Source of the DNA: Hygrophila difformis
Lineage: Eukaryota > Streptophyta > Magnoliopsida > Lamiales > Acanthaceae
Assembly: GCA_030278955.1 (NCBI GenBank)
Contig: JAOANR010000015.1
Location: 39,960,487 to 40,024,486 of the forward strand
DNA: 64,000 nt
Direction: 5' to 3'
Part shown: in pieces, positions 44,816 to 54,377 of the stretch
Layout of the letters: each line of letters starts with the position of its first letter
Position numbering within the stretch: the stretch's first letter is position 1
Notes under the pieces: generated by a model
Databases searched by the model: none
Seen by the model: the letters and a program-made list of their open reading frames with translations, nothing else
Told to the model about the DNA's origin: nothing
Position numbers and translations under genes: made by a program

Positions 44816-45899
44816 CGTGAGTGGAAACCGGTGGTGTTTCTCTTCTGGGTTCCGGCTAGGGATGAAAACGGTACTGATACGGTCGGATAGTGTCGGATAC
44901 GGATATTATCCATATTTTTTTTGTCGAATTCGGTATCGAATACGGATGGGCCGGATACGAATACGGTTTTGGATATTTCGGATTACGGATACAGGACGAA
45001 TATATGACGGATGCGGATTGAATCGGATATAGATTATCGGATATTTTTTTATAATCTTTTTTAAAAATTTGATATTTTTTATAATTATTAATAATTTTTA
45101 ATTATTAAATAATAATATATTAATATATTCGGATATCCATATTTAAAATCCGGATAATATCCTATCAATTTTCGGATACGGTCGGATATTCTCGGATACG
45201 TTCAGATATTTTCGAATACGAATACGAATGCGGATATTAAAATACGGATTCGGATTCAGATACGGATATTGAAATATCCGGCCGGATAGTCAAAAACGGA
45301 TTCGGATTCGAATATAATCGGATACGTCATCGGATCGGTCGGATATTTACCGTACCGCTTTCACCCCTAGTTCCGGCTGACTCGCATCATTGGGCCCCGG
45401 AATTTGGGAAGGCCAGCAGCACCAGTAAGCATTTTTTTCTGGTGGAGGAGGCAGCAGAGGAGAGGGTGGAGCAGGCAGGACAGGAGATGGAGAGAATTTT
45501 GGGGAGAAGATAAGAAGAAGGCCGAGAGAATTTTGGAGAGAAAATAAGAAGAAGGCGATTTCACTTGTTGTTGTTATAGTACTAATAGGCATGCTTCTGT
45601 TCTGTTGTTGTTGTACTAATAGAATATGGGTTATTCTTTTGTGCTGCTGCAACTGAGAGAGAAAACAATCAGTACTCCTACCTTTTTCCTCACTCCTAAT
45701 CCACATACACATCCACGTACACAACCCACTACTACTCCACGTATTGTAGTTAAAAATGAATATTTACAAAGATTAATTTTTTTTTTTTTGTGAACGGGAC
45801 GCAACAAGCGTCAGCTAAAGAAAAATAAGAAAATGAAGAAAAGAAAAAATGAAGCAAATCAACAATTTAAAACCGAGGGAACCAGGTTCCTGCCATGTC
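44663..45899 (-). repeat. Right arm of the inverted repeat: native 5' region of copy 3
   Basis: Reverse complement of 42569-43824. Contains exon 1, the hAT MITE, the pyrimidine-rich/CAA-rich leader (45440-45700) and the LINE tail. Probably the parental arrangement, because it continues into the longer LINE at 45900. Confidence 0.9.
44857..45369 (-). mobile_element. hAT MITE in exon 1 of copy 3
   Basis: 513 bp flanked by gttccggc (44849-44856 and 45370-45377), the same target site as in the plus-strand arms. Ten bases shorter than those copies, with scattered substitutions. Confidence 0.93.
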
Positions 45900-47885
45900 C
45901 GCCGAAAGGAGCGGCCGAATGCTGTCTGGGGGGAAGGCCCATGTCGTGAAGAAGTCCTCCGATTTGGATCCTCTCTTCGCCAATGCATCAGCTACAGAAT
46001 TTCCCTCCCGAAGGATGTGATACCACTTGTAGCCCGGATGGAGCCCAAGGATGTCCTGAATGTTTCTGACAAGTGCAAAGTAGGCATGATCCGGAGAAAG
46101 CTCTTGTCTGATAAGGCGTAAGGCATCCTCCGAGTCCGAGTAGCAGCAACTAGACTCAATCCCCAAGCTATGCATTCGCTTGAGGCCATTCCAAATACCG
46201 TGAAGCTCCGCTACAAGATTAGTGGAGGTGCCAATGGACCCAGAAAAACCCTCCAACCACCGACCATACCTGTCCCGGAGAACCCCACCAAACCCCGCAC
46301 TCCCCGGGTTGCCAAGGGAACTCCCATCAACGTGGAGAATCATGCCATGGAAATCCATAGGATTCCAGTGAACAAGGCGAACTTCCCGATGTCTAGCGGC
46401 TCGGCCACAAGCCTTGCCAAAAGCTAGACCTAAGAAGCGAGATTGCCGCACCGTAACATCAATGTTAGGAGTCTCACCACGAAAGCACATGTTGTTCCTC
46501 CCTGTCCAGATATTCCATATTGTTGCCCATTGGATGCCAGACCAGTGGCGCCCAAACCTAGCAAAGAAGAGTGCCGCATCATCAAATCTGGAGAGCCACA
46601 GAGAAGATGGCCGGCCACCCATACGCTGCCAGACCTCAATCGCCCAAGGACAGTGAAATATCATATGCATGATAGTTTCTGTAGCCACGCCACAAATGGA
46701 GCACGTTGGAGAGCTACCAATGCCACGTTTAAACCGAACTTCATTGGTTGGTAAGGAGTTATGCGAAACTAACCAAGCAAATACTCGGACCTTCTCCGGA
46801 CCTCTAACTTTCTGTGCCCACGACTTCAGCGAGTCTCCTTGCTGGCCCCGCCTCTCAAGCAGCCATCCATAACCAGACTTGGCTGTGTAATGTCCGGAAT
46901 TCGAAAGAGCCCAAGTGATCTTATCACACGCCACAGCATGGCACACCAGAGGCCCGAAAACCTGAGCTTCAGATTGGATATCCTCCGGCACTGTAGTGTA
47001 TAAGTTATCCCAATGCCAAGCTCCATCATAGTAGACATCTTTAATTCTCAACGCCGAATCCGATATATGGACGTAAGGGATCCTGGGAGCGATAGGTCCC
47101 CCATGCAGCCAACTGGTGGTCCAAATGTTGCTATCTCCATTCCCAACTTTTAATTGAAAGCCCTCCATTAGCAAGGGCCCTACGTGAACCAGCCCACGGT
47201 AGACATTGGAAGCTCCAGGTTTGGTTTTGATCTCCCGGCCAGGCGCACCATATTTACTGATGAGAAGTTCCACCCAAGGCTTGGAGGATCCGAGCATAAA
47301 ATCTGCAAGTAACTTCCCGAGGAGAACTACGTTCATGTCACGAGCACGACGAATCCCTAGACCACTCATGTTGCGAGGCCGGGACACTTTATCCCAACTC
47401 ACAAGAGGTATACCTCGACCTCCACTGTCCTTCCAAATGAAATCTCTAATACATTTATCAATCTTTTCACAAGTAGTGGAAGGCAGCCAAAAGCATTGCA
47501 TGATGTAGGAAGGGATCGAGGCCAGAACAGTTCGAGCCATAGTAATACGGCCAGCCCTATTAAGTATTGCCCGTTTCCAAGTCCTTAGCCGGGCATACAT
47601 TTTGTTTAAGAGCTGTTCAAAATGCTCATGCCGCACCAACCCCTGCACGAGAGGAAACCCTAGATATTTCCCAAGTTCACCTGTGAAATTAATGTTGAGC
47701 AAGGCGGCCAATTCTGATTTAGTGCCAAGCGAGACAGCACATGAAGCATATGCTAATGACTTGTCTGTGTTGATCCGCAACCCTGAATGCTTAGCAAAGC
47801 TGGAAAGAACTCTGTCAATGCACTGAGCACTAACAACGGAAGCTTTGGAGAAGAGAAGGAGGTCGTCGGCAAACATTAAATGAGA
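45777..47885 (-). mobile_element. LINE (L1-type), 5'-truncated, with intact C-terminal ORF2 frame
   Basis: The minus-strand frame runs from the junction at about 47885 to the stop at 45867 without interruption. It contains the end of the reverse transcriptase (HLMFADDLLLFSK), the thumb/linker (GFPLVQG..., LNRAGRITMARTVL), a zinc-binding RVT segment (CSICGVATETIMHMIFHC) and an RNase H domain (LHVDGSSLGNPG, AELHGIWNGL, YSDSEDAL, REGNSVADALAKRG). A short 3' UTR and poly-A tail at 45777-45789 follow. The endonuclease and most of the RT are missing. The tail is also present in the duplicated arms at 39640-39751 and 42569-42690. Confidence 0.92.
45867..47885 (-). pseudogene. LINE ORF2 C-terminal fragment (RT end, RNase H)
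   Basis: About 672 codons of LINE polyprotein. The open frame extends further to 47996 only because it reads through the adjoining SINE fragment, so those first residues are not LINE protein. The YADD-type catalytic motif (FADD) is present but the RT N-terminus is lost, so the product cannot be active on its own. Confidence 0.88.
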
Positions 47886-48000
47886 CAGTTGGAGGTTCGA
47901 TCCCCACGGCCCCCTATCCCTCCCTTTTATTCCCTTTGTAATTTGTGTGGCTGGGCTCCCACCACCTCTTTCCAGACCTTCAATGACTCCTCCCAAAAAA
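47886..48000 (+). mobile_element. SINE fragment fused head-to-head with the LINE
   Basis: Begins just before box B (ggaggttcgatcccc) and keeps the C-rich middle, ttgtaatttgtgtggctggg, ttcaatgactcct and poly-A. The box-A half is missing exactly where the LINE truncation starts. Confidence 0.85.
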
Positions 48001-48857
48001 AAAAGAAAAAATACATTTAATTTTTGTTTAATAATACTATGTCCTTGTCCCGTCTCGTCTCATCTCATATTGGGTCTGTCTTCCTGCTTTTTCCGCACAA
48101 TGGATGTCCCTTTGACCTTCATCGTCGTCAATACAACACACTACAGACATCGATCAAAACATCCCCAACGATCTAAATCCACCACGTTTCATTTGTTCTC
48201 AAATTAAAGTGGATAATATATAAACTATAACTAAGAATCAGTCCCCCTCTCAGAGCAAGTTGGTATATTCTTGCGATCACACCAGGGAAGGGAAGGTGTA
48301 ATAGGCTCACAATATTTGTGCCAAAATAATCCAAGCCCACTTCTTATGGGCCGGCCCAAAATCCAATATCAACAATTGTCAACAGTCAACACTACCAGTC
48401 TACCACCCCAAACTAGTGCTTGTGCATATTACTAGCTCATTTGTGACACCCTCTTCACCTTTTTATCATAGTCCACATCAAACTTGATCCTCTTGGCACC
48501 GAATTAAAAATGTTCACATTTGTTTCCTACTCTTGCTGTATATGCTCCAAATCCAGAAATGAAAATCTTCCTCCCAAACTCCCTTTTTCCTACACAAACT
48601 GTCCTAACCTGTTGGGTAGCAAGTGGTGAAGCAAGAAAAATTGGACTTGCTTATGAGTGTTCACCCAACTCCCACTAGTAACGAGGCCTTTTGGGAGGAG
48701 CCCAAAAATAAAACCGTGCGGACTTGGTCCAAAGCGGACAATATCATACTAATGCCGGAGTTAGGGTGGAGATCACAGTCCCAAAACAAACATTTTCAGT
48801 GGTTCATTCTGTACATCAGGTACAACGATGGTGTGGGTGCAAAGTGCACTGGGCCCA
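48001..48857. other. Intergenic DNA, no gene seen
   Basis: Mixed composition without a supported coding frame. The ORF at 48623-48898 has no recognisable domain. Confidence 0.5.
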
Positions 48858-49080
48858 CGGTTTTAAATATCGGTTTCATATATATATCGGATATATAAAT
48901 TTAGGGAAATTTCGAAGATATTTGAAATTTCGGGGGAAATTTCAGAGATATTTGTAAATTTTTTGAGAATACTAATTCGAGTTTCTGAGATGATGAAAAT
49001 GAAGATATTTCAAAATCCCTCATCTCTGTTGCTATATAAATTAGTAATATGCTAACAATACGCATTTAATGATATATCAT

Positions 49081-50340
49081 CACTACAAGAAAAATTCCAA
49101 TTACCGACCCCAATTACTGACCACCATAGTACGGGTCGGATTTACCGACCCCAAAGTGGGGTCGGTAAAATTTAGCCATTATTGGGCCCATTGATATTTG
49201 AAAACCAAAACACCGACCATAATTAATGTGGTCGGCATTACCGACCCCAATTGGGGTCGGTAATTGTTACCGACCCCAATTGGGGTCTGTAGTTTTTTTC
49301 AATTTTTTTAAATTTTTTTCATTATTTTATTATTTAGTTTATATTTTTATTAAATATTTATTTGATTATTTATATAATTTAATTATTTATTTATTTGGGT
49401 CAATTAATTAATTATTTATTTTATAATTTAATTATTTAATTATTTATTAATTTAATTACTGAATTAATATTTTAATTTCATTAATTTTTTAATTTTTTTT
49501 ATTAAAAATAATTTTATATTATTATTTAAATTTATCTTAAATTTTGAATAATTTTATTATTTTATTTAATTCATTATTTTTAATTTTTTTGATTTATTTA
49601 ATTTTATTTTATATTTATTTAATTAATAAAATATTTATTATTTAATTAATTTAATTTTAGTTTATATTTTATATTTCTATTCAATTAACTACAAAAAAAA
49701 TTAAGTTAGCAACCGAAATTTACGATCAAACATATTGGGTGGCTATTAACGACCGAATTAGTGTCCGAATTATTCATATTGATTATTGAATTTTATATTC
49801 CATATGTTATTTTTTAATTTTTAATTATGGAATTTAATATTTTTATAAATTTTTTAATTTAATTAATATTTAATAATATTGATTTCTGTTTTCTTAAATT
49901 TAATTAGTGATTTAATTAATTTTACCCATTTAGTTAATGAATTATTCTACAACTTATTTAATTAATATCAATTTTTATACTATTTTTTTAAGTTATTAAT
50001 TACATATTTATATATAAAAATATTATATATATTTAATAAATTACATATGATAACATTAAAAGTTGTGTATCCGGATGGCACGCGCGTGGGTGAGGAATGC
50101 ACCTCACCTGGGTTCTAATTCTCTCTATAGCATTTGGGGGGGAATTAATATATATGACACTTGGCGGGTTTTGGTGGTGCGAATGGCTAGCCCAGCTGGT
50201 TAGGGTTGTGGCTAGGTGGTGCGAGGTTGTGGGTTCGAGTTCTCCCGAGCACATTTTATTTCATATAAGAAATTTACTTACCGACCCCATTTGGGGTCAG
50301 TCGGTAATTTTACCGACCCACATGGGGTCGGTATCATGCA
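49081..50340. mobile_element. CACTA (En/Spm-like) element, right end missing
   Basis: Starts with the canonical cactacaagaaaaattcc. Subterminal ttaccgacccc/ggggtcggtaa motifs occur at 49100-49290 and again at 50279-50335, marking both subterminal zones, with a very AT-rich centre. The expected closing terminus (complement of cactacaag) is not present to the right. A second decayed terminus-like stretch (actacaaaaaaaattaag, then gcaaccgaaatttacg) is at 49689-49730. No transposase frame. Confidence 0.7.
50060..50262 (+). mobile_element. Two tRNA-like modules (possible SINE of another family)
   Basis: 50182-50250 reads like a tRNA head: ggctagcccagctggttagg (A-box-like) and gtgggttcgagttctcc (B-box-like). 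The preceding 50070-50130 has a weaker version (gggttctaattctc). It sits inside the CACTA element. Confidence 0.4.
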
Positions 50341-50795
50341 CCATGTTGATTGATAAGAGACTTAAAATTGATAAACAAGTTAATTGGATGACATCATCAA
50401 TATGGGTTAAAACATAAATTTTAATTTCTAATTTTTTTTAAAAAATATATTTTTAAAATTTAGGGAAAAAAATATTTTTTAAAAATTTTGGGAAATTTCG
50501 GTCAAATTTCAGAAAATTTCGAATTTCGGGTGACATTTCGACGAAAATTTTGCAAAAAAATATTGCATGTGAAGTTTCACTTCGGGTGTCCCGAAACCCA
50601 AAATTTCGATCAAAATTTTGAAAACATCGGGCATATTTAAAACAATGACAGAGACAGGGCCACACCGAACAATTTCTGGCCAACAAGAAATAAAAACGCC
50701 GCTTAGCTTATAAATGCCCATCACTATAAATGAGGCCTGAGCTGTCTGCAAAATGTAACAGTCAGAGTCAATGTGTGACCCAACTACTGTACTAC

Positions 50796-50802
50796 TATAA
50801 AT
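50796..50802 (+). promoter_or_regulatory. TATA box of the lipase/esterase gene
   Basis: tataaat 94 bp upstream of the ATG at 50896. A similar tataaatg lies at about 50725. The leader is rich in CAATT repeats. Confidence 0.7.
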
Positions 50803-50895
50803 GCCAACGCTTTTTTCATTTTTCACCCTCCATTCCAATCTATCCCTTCCATCCATTCAATTTCAATTCAATTTCAATTCAATTGCCAATCTGCC

Positions 50896-52131
50896 ATGGC
50901 AGCAAAATTCAAGCATCCCATTGCAGAGGCTTCCGAGACAAGCCCCTTCGGCTCCCTCTCCGCCGACGATTTCTACGCCCGCCACTCCGTCGCCCACCAC
51001 TCCGATTACATCACCAGCACCACCCAAAGCCTCAAGCTTTTCACCCAATGGTGGACGCCACTCGGGACCCAGCCCCTCAACGGCGTCGTCTGCGTCGTCC
51101 ATGGCTTCACCGGCGAGTCCAGCTGGTTCGTGCAGCTCACCGCCGTTCACATCGCCAAGCACGGCTTCGCCGTCTGCGCAATCGACCACATGGGCCACGG
51201 CTTCTCCGAGGGGCTAATCGCCCACTTGCCGGACATCAACGCCGTCGTTGACGACTGCGTAACCTTCTTCAACGATTTCCGGTCAAGGTACCCGCCGGAT
51301 TTGCCCGCGTTCCTGTACGCGGAGTCCCTGGGCGGGGCGATCGCGCTGCTGATCACTCTCCGCCGGGAAGGGATCGTCCCGGCGAGGCGATTCGACGGCG
51401 TCGTATTGAACGGGGCGATGTGTGGCATCAGCGATAAGTTTAAGCCTCCGTGGCCGCTGGAGCATTTCCTCTCGATAGCGGCGTTTCTCATACCTACTTG
51501 GTGCGTGGTTCCCACGCGAGGCTCCTTGCCTAGCGTCTCCTTCAAGGTAACTCTCTCGTTTCCACCTCCAATTTTGTCATTTCTAAAACCATACGCAAAC
51601 TCCAAATTCCAAGTAGGTAAAATTGGATATGAAATAGGAATTGACGAAAAACGAATTAGACTCGGAAAGGTCGAATCTTTCTATGTAAAGATTGAATCTT
51701 TCAAACTACTGTAAACAAAAGCCCAAGTTTAAAGTAAAATCGTTTCTTGTGTGATTGTCATTTGATTCATTTTGCAACCAAAATGAAAGGTGGAATGGAA
51801 GCGGAAGCTAGCGGTGGCGAGCCCAAGGAGGCCGTTGCTGAGGCCGCGGCCAGCCACGGCGAAGGAGCTGCTGCGTGTCAGCAGGGAGGTTCAGTCGAAG
51901 TTCGATCAAGTGGATACACCATTTCTTGCTGTGCACGGTGGGGAGGACATTGTATGCGATCCAGCCTGCGTCGAGGAGTTCTACAACCGTGCGTCGAGCA
52001 AAGACAAGACCCTCAGGGTGTATCCTGGAATGTGGCACCAGCTTGTGGGCGAACCGGACGAAAATGTCGAGCTTGTGTTTGGGGAAGTCGTGGATTGGCT
52101 CTTGACCAGAGCCCAGAAGGCCCGCAATTGA
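50896..52131 (+). CDS. Monoacylglycerol lipase / caffeoylshikimate esterase-like alpha/beta hydrolase
   Basis: Exons 50896-51546 and 51790-52131 (243-bp GT..AG intron, phase 0) encode 330 residues, the usual length of plant MAGL/CSE-like hydrolases. Family members hydrolyse monoacylglycerols or, for true CSE, caffeoyl shikimate in lignin synthesis. Visible: the oxyanion-hole segment VVHGFTGESSW, DHMGHGFSEG, the nucleophile elbow YAESLGGAIAL (Ser about residue 148, with Ala instead of the first Gly of GxSxG), the acid residue in VHGGEDIVCDP and the histidine in GMWHQLVGEP. The AESLGG elbow is closer to the branch of Arabidopsis At1g11090 than to CSE itself, which has GESMGG, so lipase is the better guess. 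No signal peptide; probably cytosolic. It converges on the hAT-derived gene at 52548. Confidence 0.93.
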
Positions 52132-52547
52132 GTTGGGTGGGAATAATGATTGCTGATTGATATGGTAAAATTGGAAGAAATGTAGGAGTAGTTGATAATA
52201 ATTGATGGTTAAGCTGAATTCAACAATGTACTATTTCTTGTGGAAACCTTTGATTTGTTGCTTCTGGTGAGCCCTGTTCTGAGGAACCACAAGGTAATTT
52301 GGCCAGGATAAAAACTTTCAACACAACAGTGAAGAAGATATGAATGTAGAATTTAATTGTGAGGTCATATTCTGGTCTTAAATTACGTCCATAGGCTGCA
52401 TTCAGGGCTGCCAAATGTCACATAATCCGAATTATCAGGTCTCCAGATTCTGGTGGTTAATCAGACCAGAGAGCCACATACATAAATAAACAGATGAAGC
52501 TACCAAAATTGCATCAGATGGTGAATTCTAATCCACAAGGGGCTGCA
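52132..52547. other. Intergenic region between convergent genes
   Basis: Holds the 3' UTRs of the lipase-like gene and of the hAT-derived gene. Nothing else seen. Confidence 0.5.
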
Positions 52548-54377
52548 TCATTCGGTACCTGCACGAACCAATTCTATGCACTTTGCGTTGCTAATCTGTG
52601 GTTTGTTCTCGATCCAATCGCATGTTGTGTTGCTTGTGCCTAATGCAATGTAGTCTGCCTTGCCAGTAGAAAAATTCTGCAGGTGCATGTTGTATTGCAG
52701 GAAGACTTTATCGGACAACCGTTTTTGGTCGTTCTCACTCCCTTCCTTCGAAAGGAGGGCCTCGGCTAAACTCCTCTTGAGCTGGAATTTCGATGCACCA
52801 TCGCACGTCTGGCTCAGGATACGGAATGCTAATCTTTGCAGCTCGGGACAGTCTCCGCCATATATGCTCCACCAATGCGCTGAAACATAAAAGTAGAATT
52901 TTATACGAACTACGCGAATTGTGGATTAGGGATTGAAAAATATGTTACTGGGATATGTGGAACCTGGAGAAATATCTGATTTGACATCATCCGCGCATCC
53001 TATACTGAAAGAGCCCTTTGCCATCCGATACTTTTCCAATTGGATGACTATCTGATCTTGAACATTTGTATCTCTTGTCGAACGGACAATGCAACAGAAC
53101 AACCCAGTGGCGACCTCAGGATCAATGTAGACGTCTTCTGTGTAAAATAGATTAGGGTTCAAAAAGTAGCCGGCTGAGTGGATAGGGCTGTATAGGAAGT
53201 CATTCCAGACTTCATCTACAACATTCCAAAATTGTGTGTACTGCGACTTCTTGCTATTGAACTCCTCTTTAATTGTTTCCTTGACTTGATCGATCGTTTC
53301 ATATATGTACCCCATCTGTTCCCTCTGCTTTTTATTCATCAGCTCAATGACGCGCACAAGAGGAATCGCCCCCTTAAGGACATTTGTTGCATCATTCCAG
53401 AAGGTCCTGTTTGCCACCAAGTCAGCCACCTGTTTCCCCTCCAAGGTCGAAGTCAATGCCAAGCTATTGCTAGCAGGTGATTGAAACATTGCCTTCAATA
53501 TCTCCTTTTGCACCGCCATCGTCTCTAATGTTAGGAAGGGTTGCATAGAAGGGATTTCTGAAGGCTTCACCAAGTCAACATCAGACCGCTCTTGAAAGAA
53601 CTTCAGTGCATTGGGATTGGCATAGACAAACCTAGTGATGGTCTTTGCCTTTTCCAGTGTCTCCTTAATGAGATTTATCCTGCACAACTTCTCTAACATG
53701 AGGTCTATGCAACACGATGAGCTAAAAGTCCAAAATATTGGACGGTATCTTTCCATCAACTCCCTCCCAACTTCCTTCATGAACATGGAGGTCGAACATG
53801 CCATTATCTGAACCACATTGTCCAGCCCAACCTCAGTCAGAACTTTGTCAAAAAATAAATTCATTGAGCTTGTGCTACCTATGTAGTCTGAAACATCAGC
53901 AGATTTAAGATATATAGTCCCTTTAGGGCAATCAACAAGAATATTAACTAAATTTCTGTTCTGCTCGTCAGTCCATTCATCGATCAATATACTGCAACCC
54001 GTCTCAGCCCATGAACTTCTTATGCCATTCACATATTCATGCATTTCTTTTACGGCATCATAAAAAATCCACCCCTTTAACTCCAGAGGGGTTGGAACCT
54101 GCTGCTTCATTGATGCAGAGCAAAATGAAATCATACTCTGAAAGCTTGGCAAATTCACTGCGTTATAATCGAGTCCAGACTCGTAGAAGAATCTTCCCAC
54201 GGCCTTTTTGGCTTTTTTCAACAACAACTCTTCTGTTGCAGGAGATCCCCGCAGATGTTGCAACTTTTTCATACGGCCTGGCAATTCTATCTGTTCATCT
54301 TCCACCGGTGAGCTCTTGTGACGCTTTGCATTCCCGCTAGCATTTGTTTGAACTTGATTTCCGTTATTTCCATCCAT
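52548..54377 (-). CDS. Domesticated hAT transposase-like protein (DUF659 + hAT dimerisation)
   Basis: Exons 54377-52964 and 52879-52548 (84-bp intron) join in frame to 581 residues. The N-terminus is polar and basic with no BED zinc finger. DUF659-like region around residues 90-240: GWIFYDAVKEMHEYVNGI, SILIDEWTDEQNRNLVNILV, CPKGTIYLKSADVSD. The C-terminal hAT dimerisation motif follows (HWWSIYGGDCPELQRLAFRI then LSQTC). Where active relatives have a TDNA-type Asp after NVVQ, this has NVVQIMACSTS, and the usual PCAAHCIDLML is FSSSCCIDLML, so catalytic and metal residues are lost. That matches a family of immobile hAT-derived plant genes with probable DNA-binding or regulatory roles. No transposon termini surround it. 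Confidence 0.88.

Larger units (their letters stand above)
37615..45899. repeat. Complex tandem and inverted segmental duplication (~2.93-kb units)
   Basis: Two full units (37947-40873 and 40874-43813) and a partial third (43814 on). Each unit contains, left to right: a 3' flank with a TATA box, a minus-strand gene copy, a 58-bp hAT stump, a Harbinger-like MITE, the tail of a LINE, and the gene's 5' region plus truncated exon 1 in plus orientation with a hAT MITE inserted. The third gene copy keeps its native upstream region, in minus orientation, to 45899. Units differ by only scattered substitutions and small indels, so duplication is recent. Confidence 0.95.
48858..50645. mobile_element. 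Element with TTTTAAATAT ends, interrupted by CACTA DNA
   Basis: Left end cggttttaaatatcgg (48858) and right end catatttaaaacaatg (about 50630-50645) are inverted. Both subterminal zones repeat gggaaatttcg / cgaaattt motifs (48900-48960, 50480-50620). Such ends occur in plant DNA transposons of hAT or Mutator type; the class is not certain and no clear target duplication was found. The CACTA end at 49081 lies inside it. Confidence 0.55.

Noticed and set aside
38787..45032. Numerous 80-126-codon ORFs on the opposite strand of the duplicated gene
   Set aside because: They are shadows of exon 1, the hAT MITE motif repeats and introns. The spliced minus-strand model explains the conserved signals better.
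46170..47826. Plus-strand ORFs of 67-103 codons over the LINE
   Set aside because: Reverse-strand shadows of the continuous LINE reading frame, which carries RT and RNase-H motifs.
50801..51251. Alternative plus-strand ORFs over the start of the lipase-like gene
   Set aside because: They overlap the alpha/beta-hydrolase frame, which alone has the catalytic motifs and family length.
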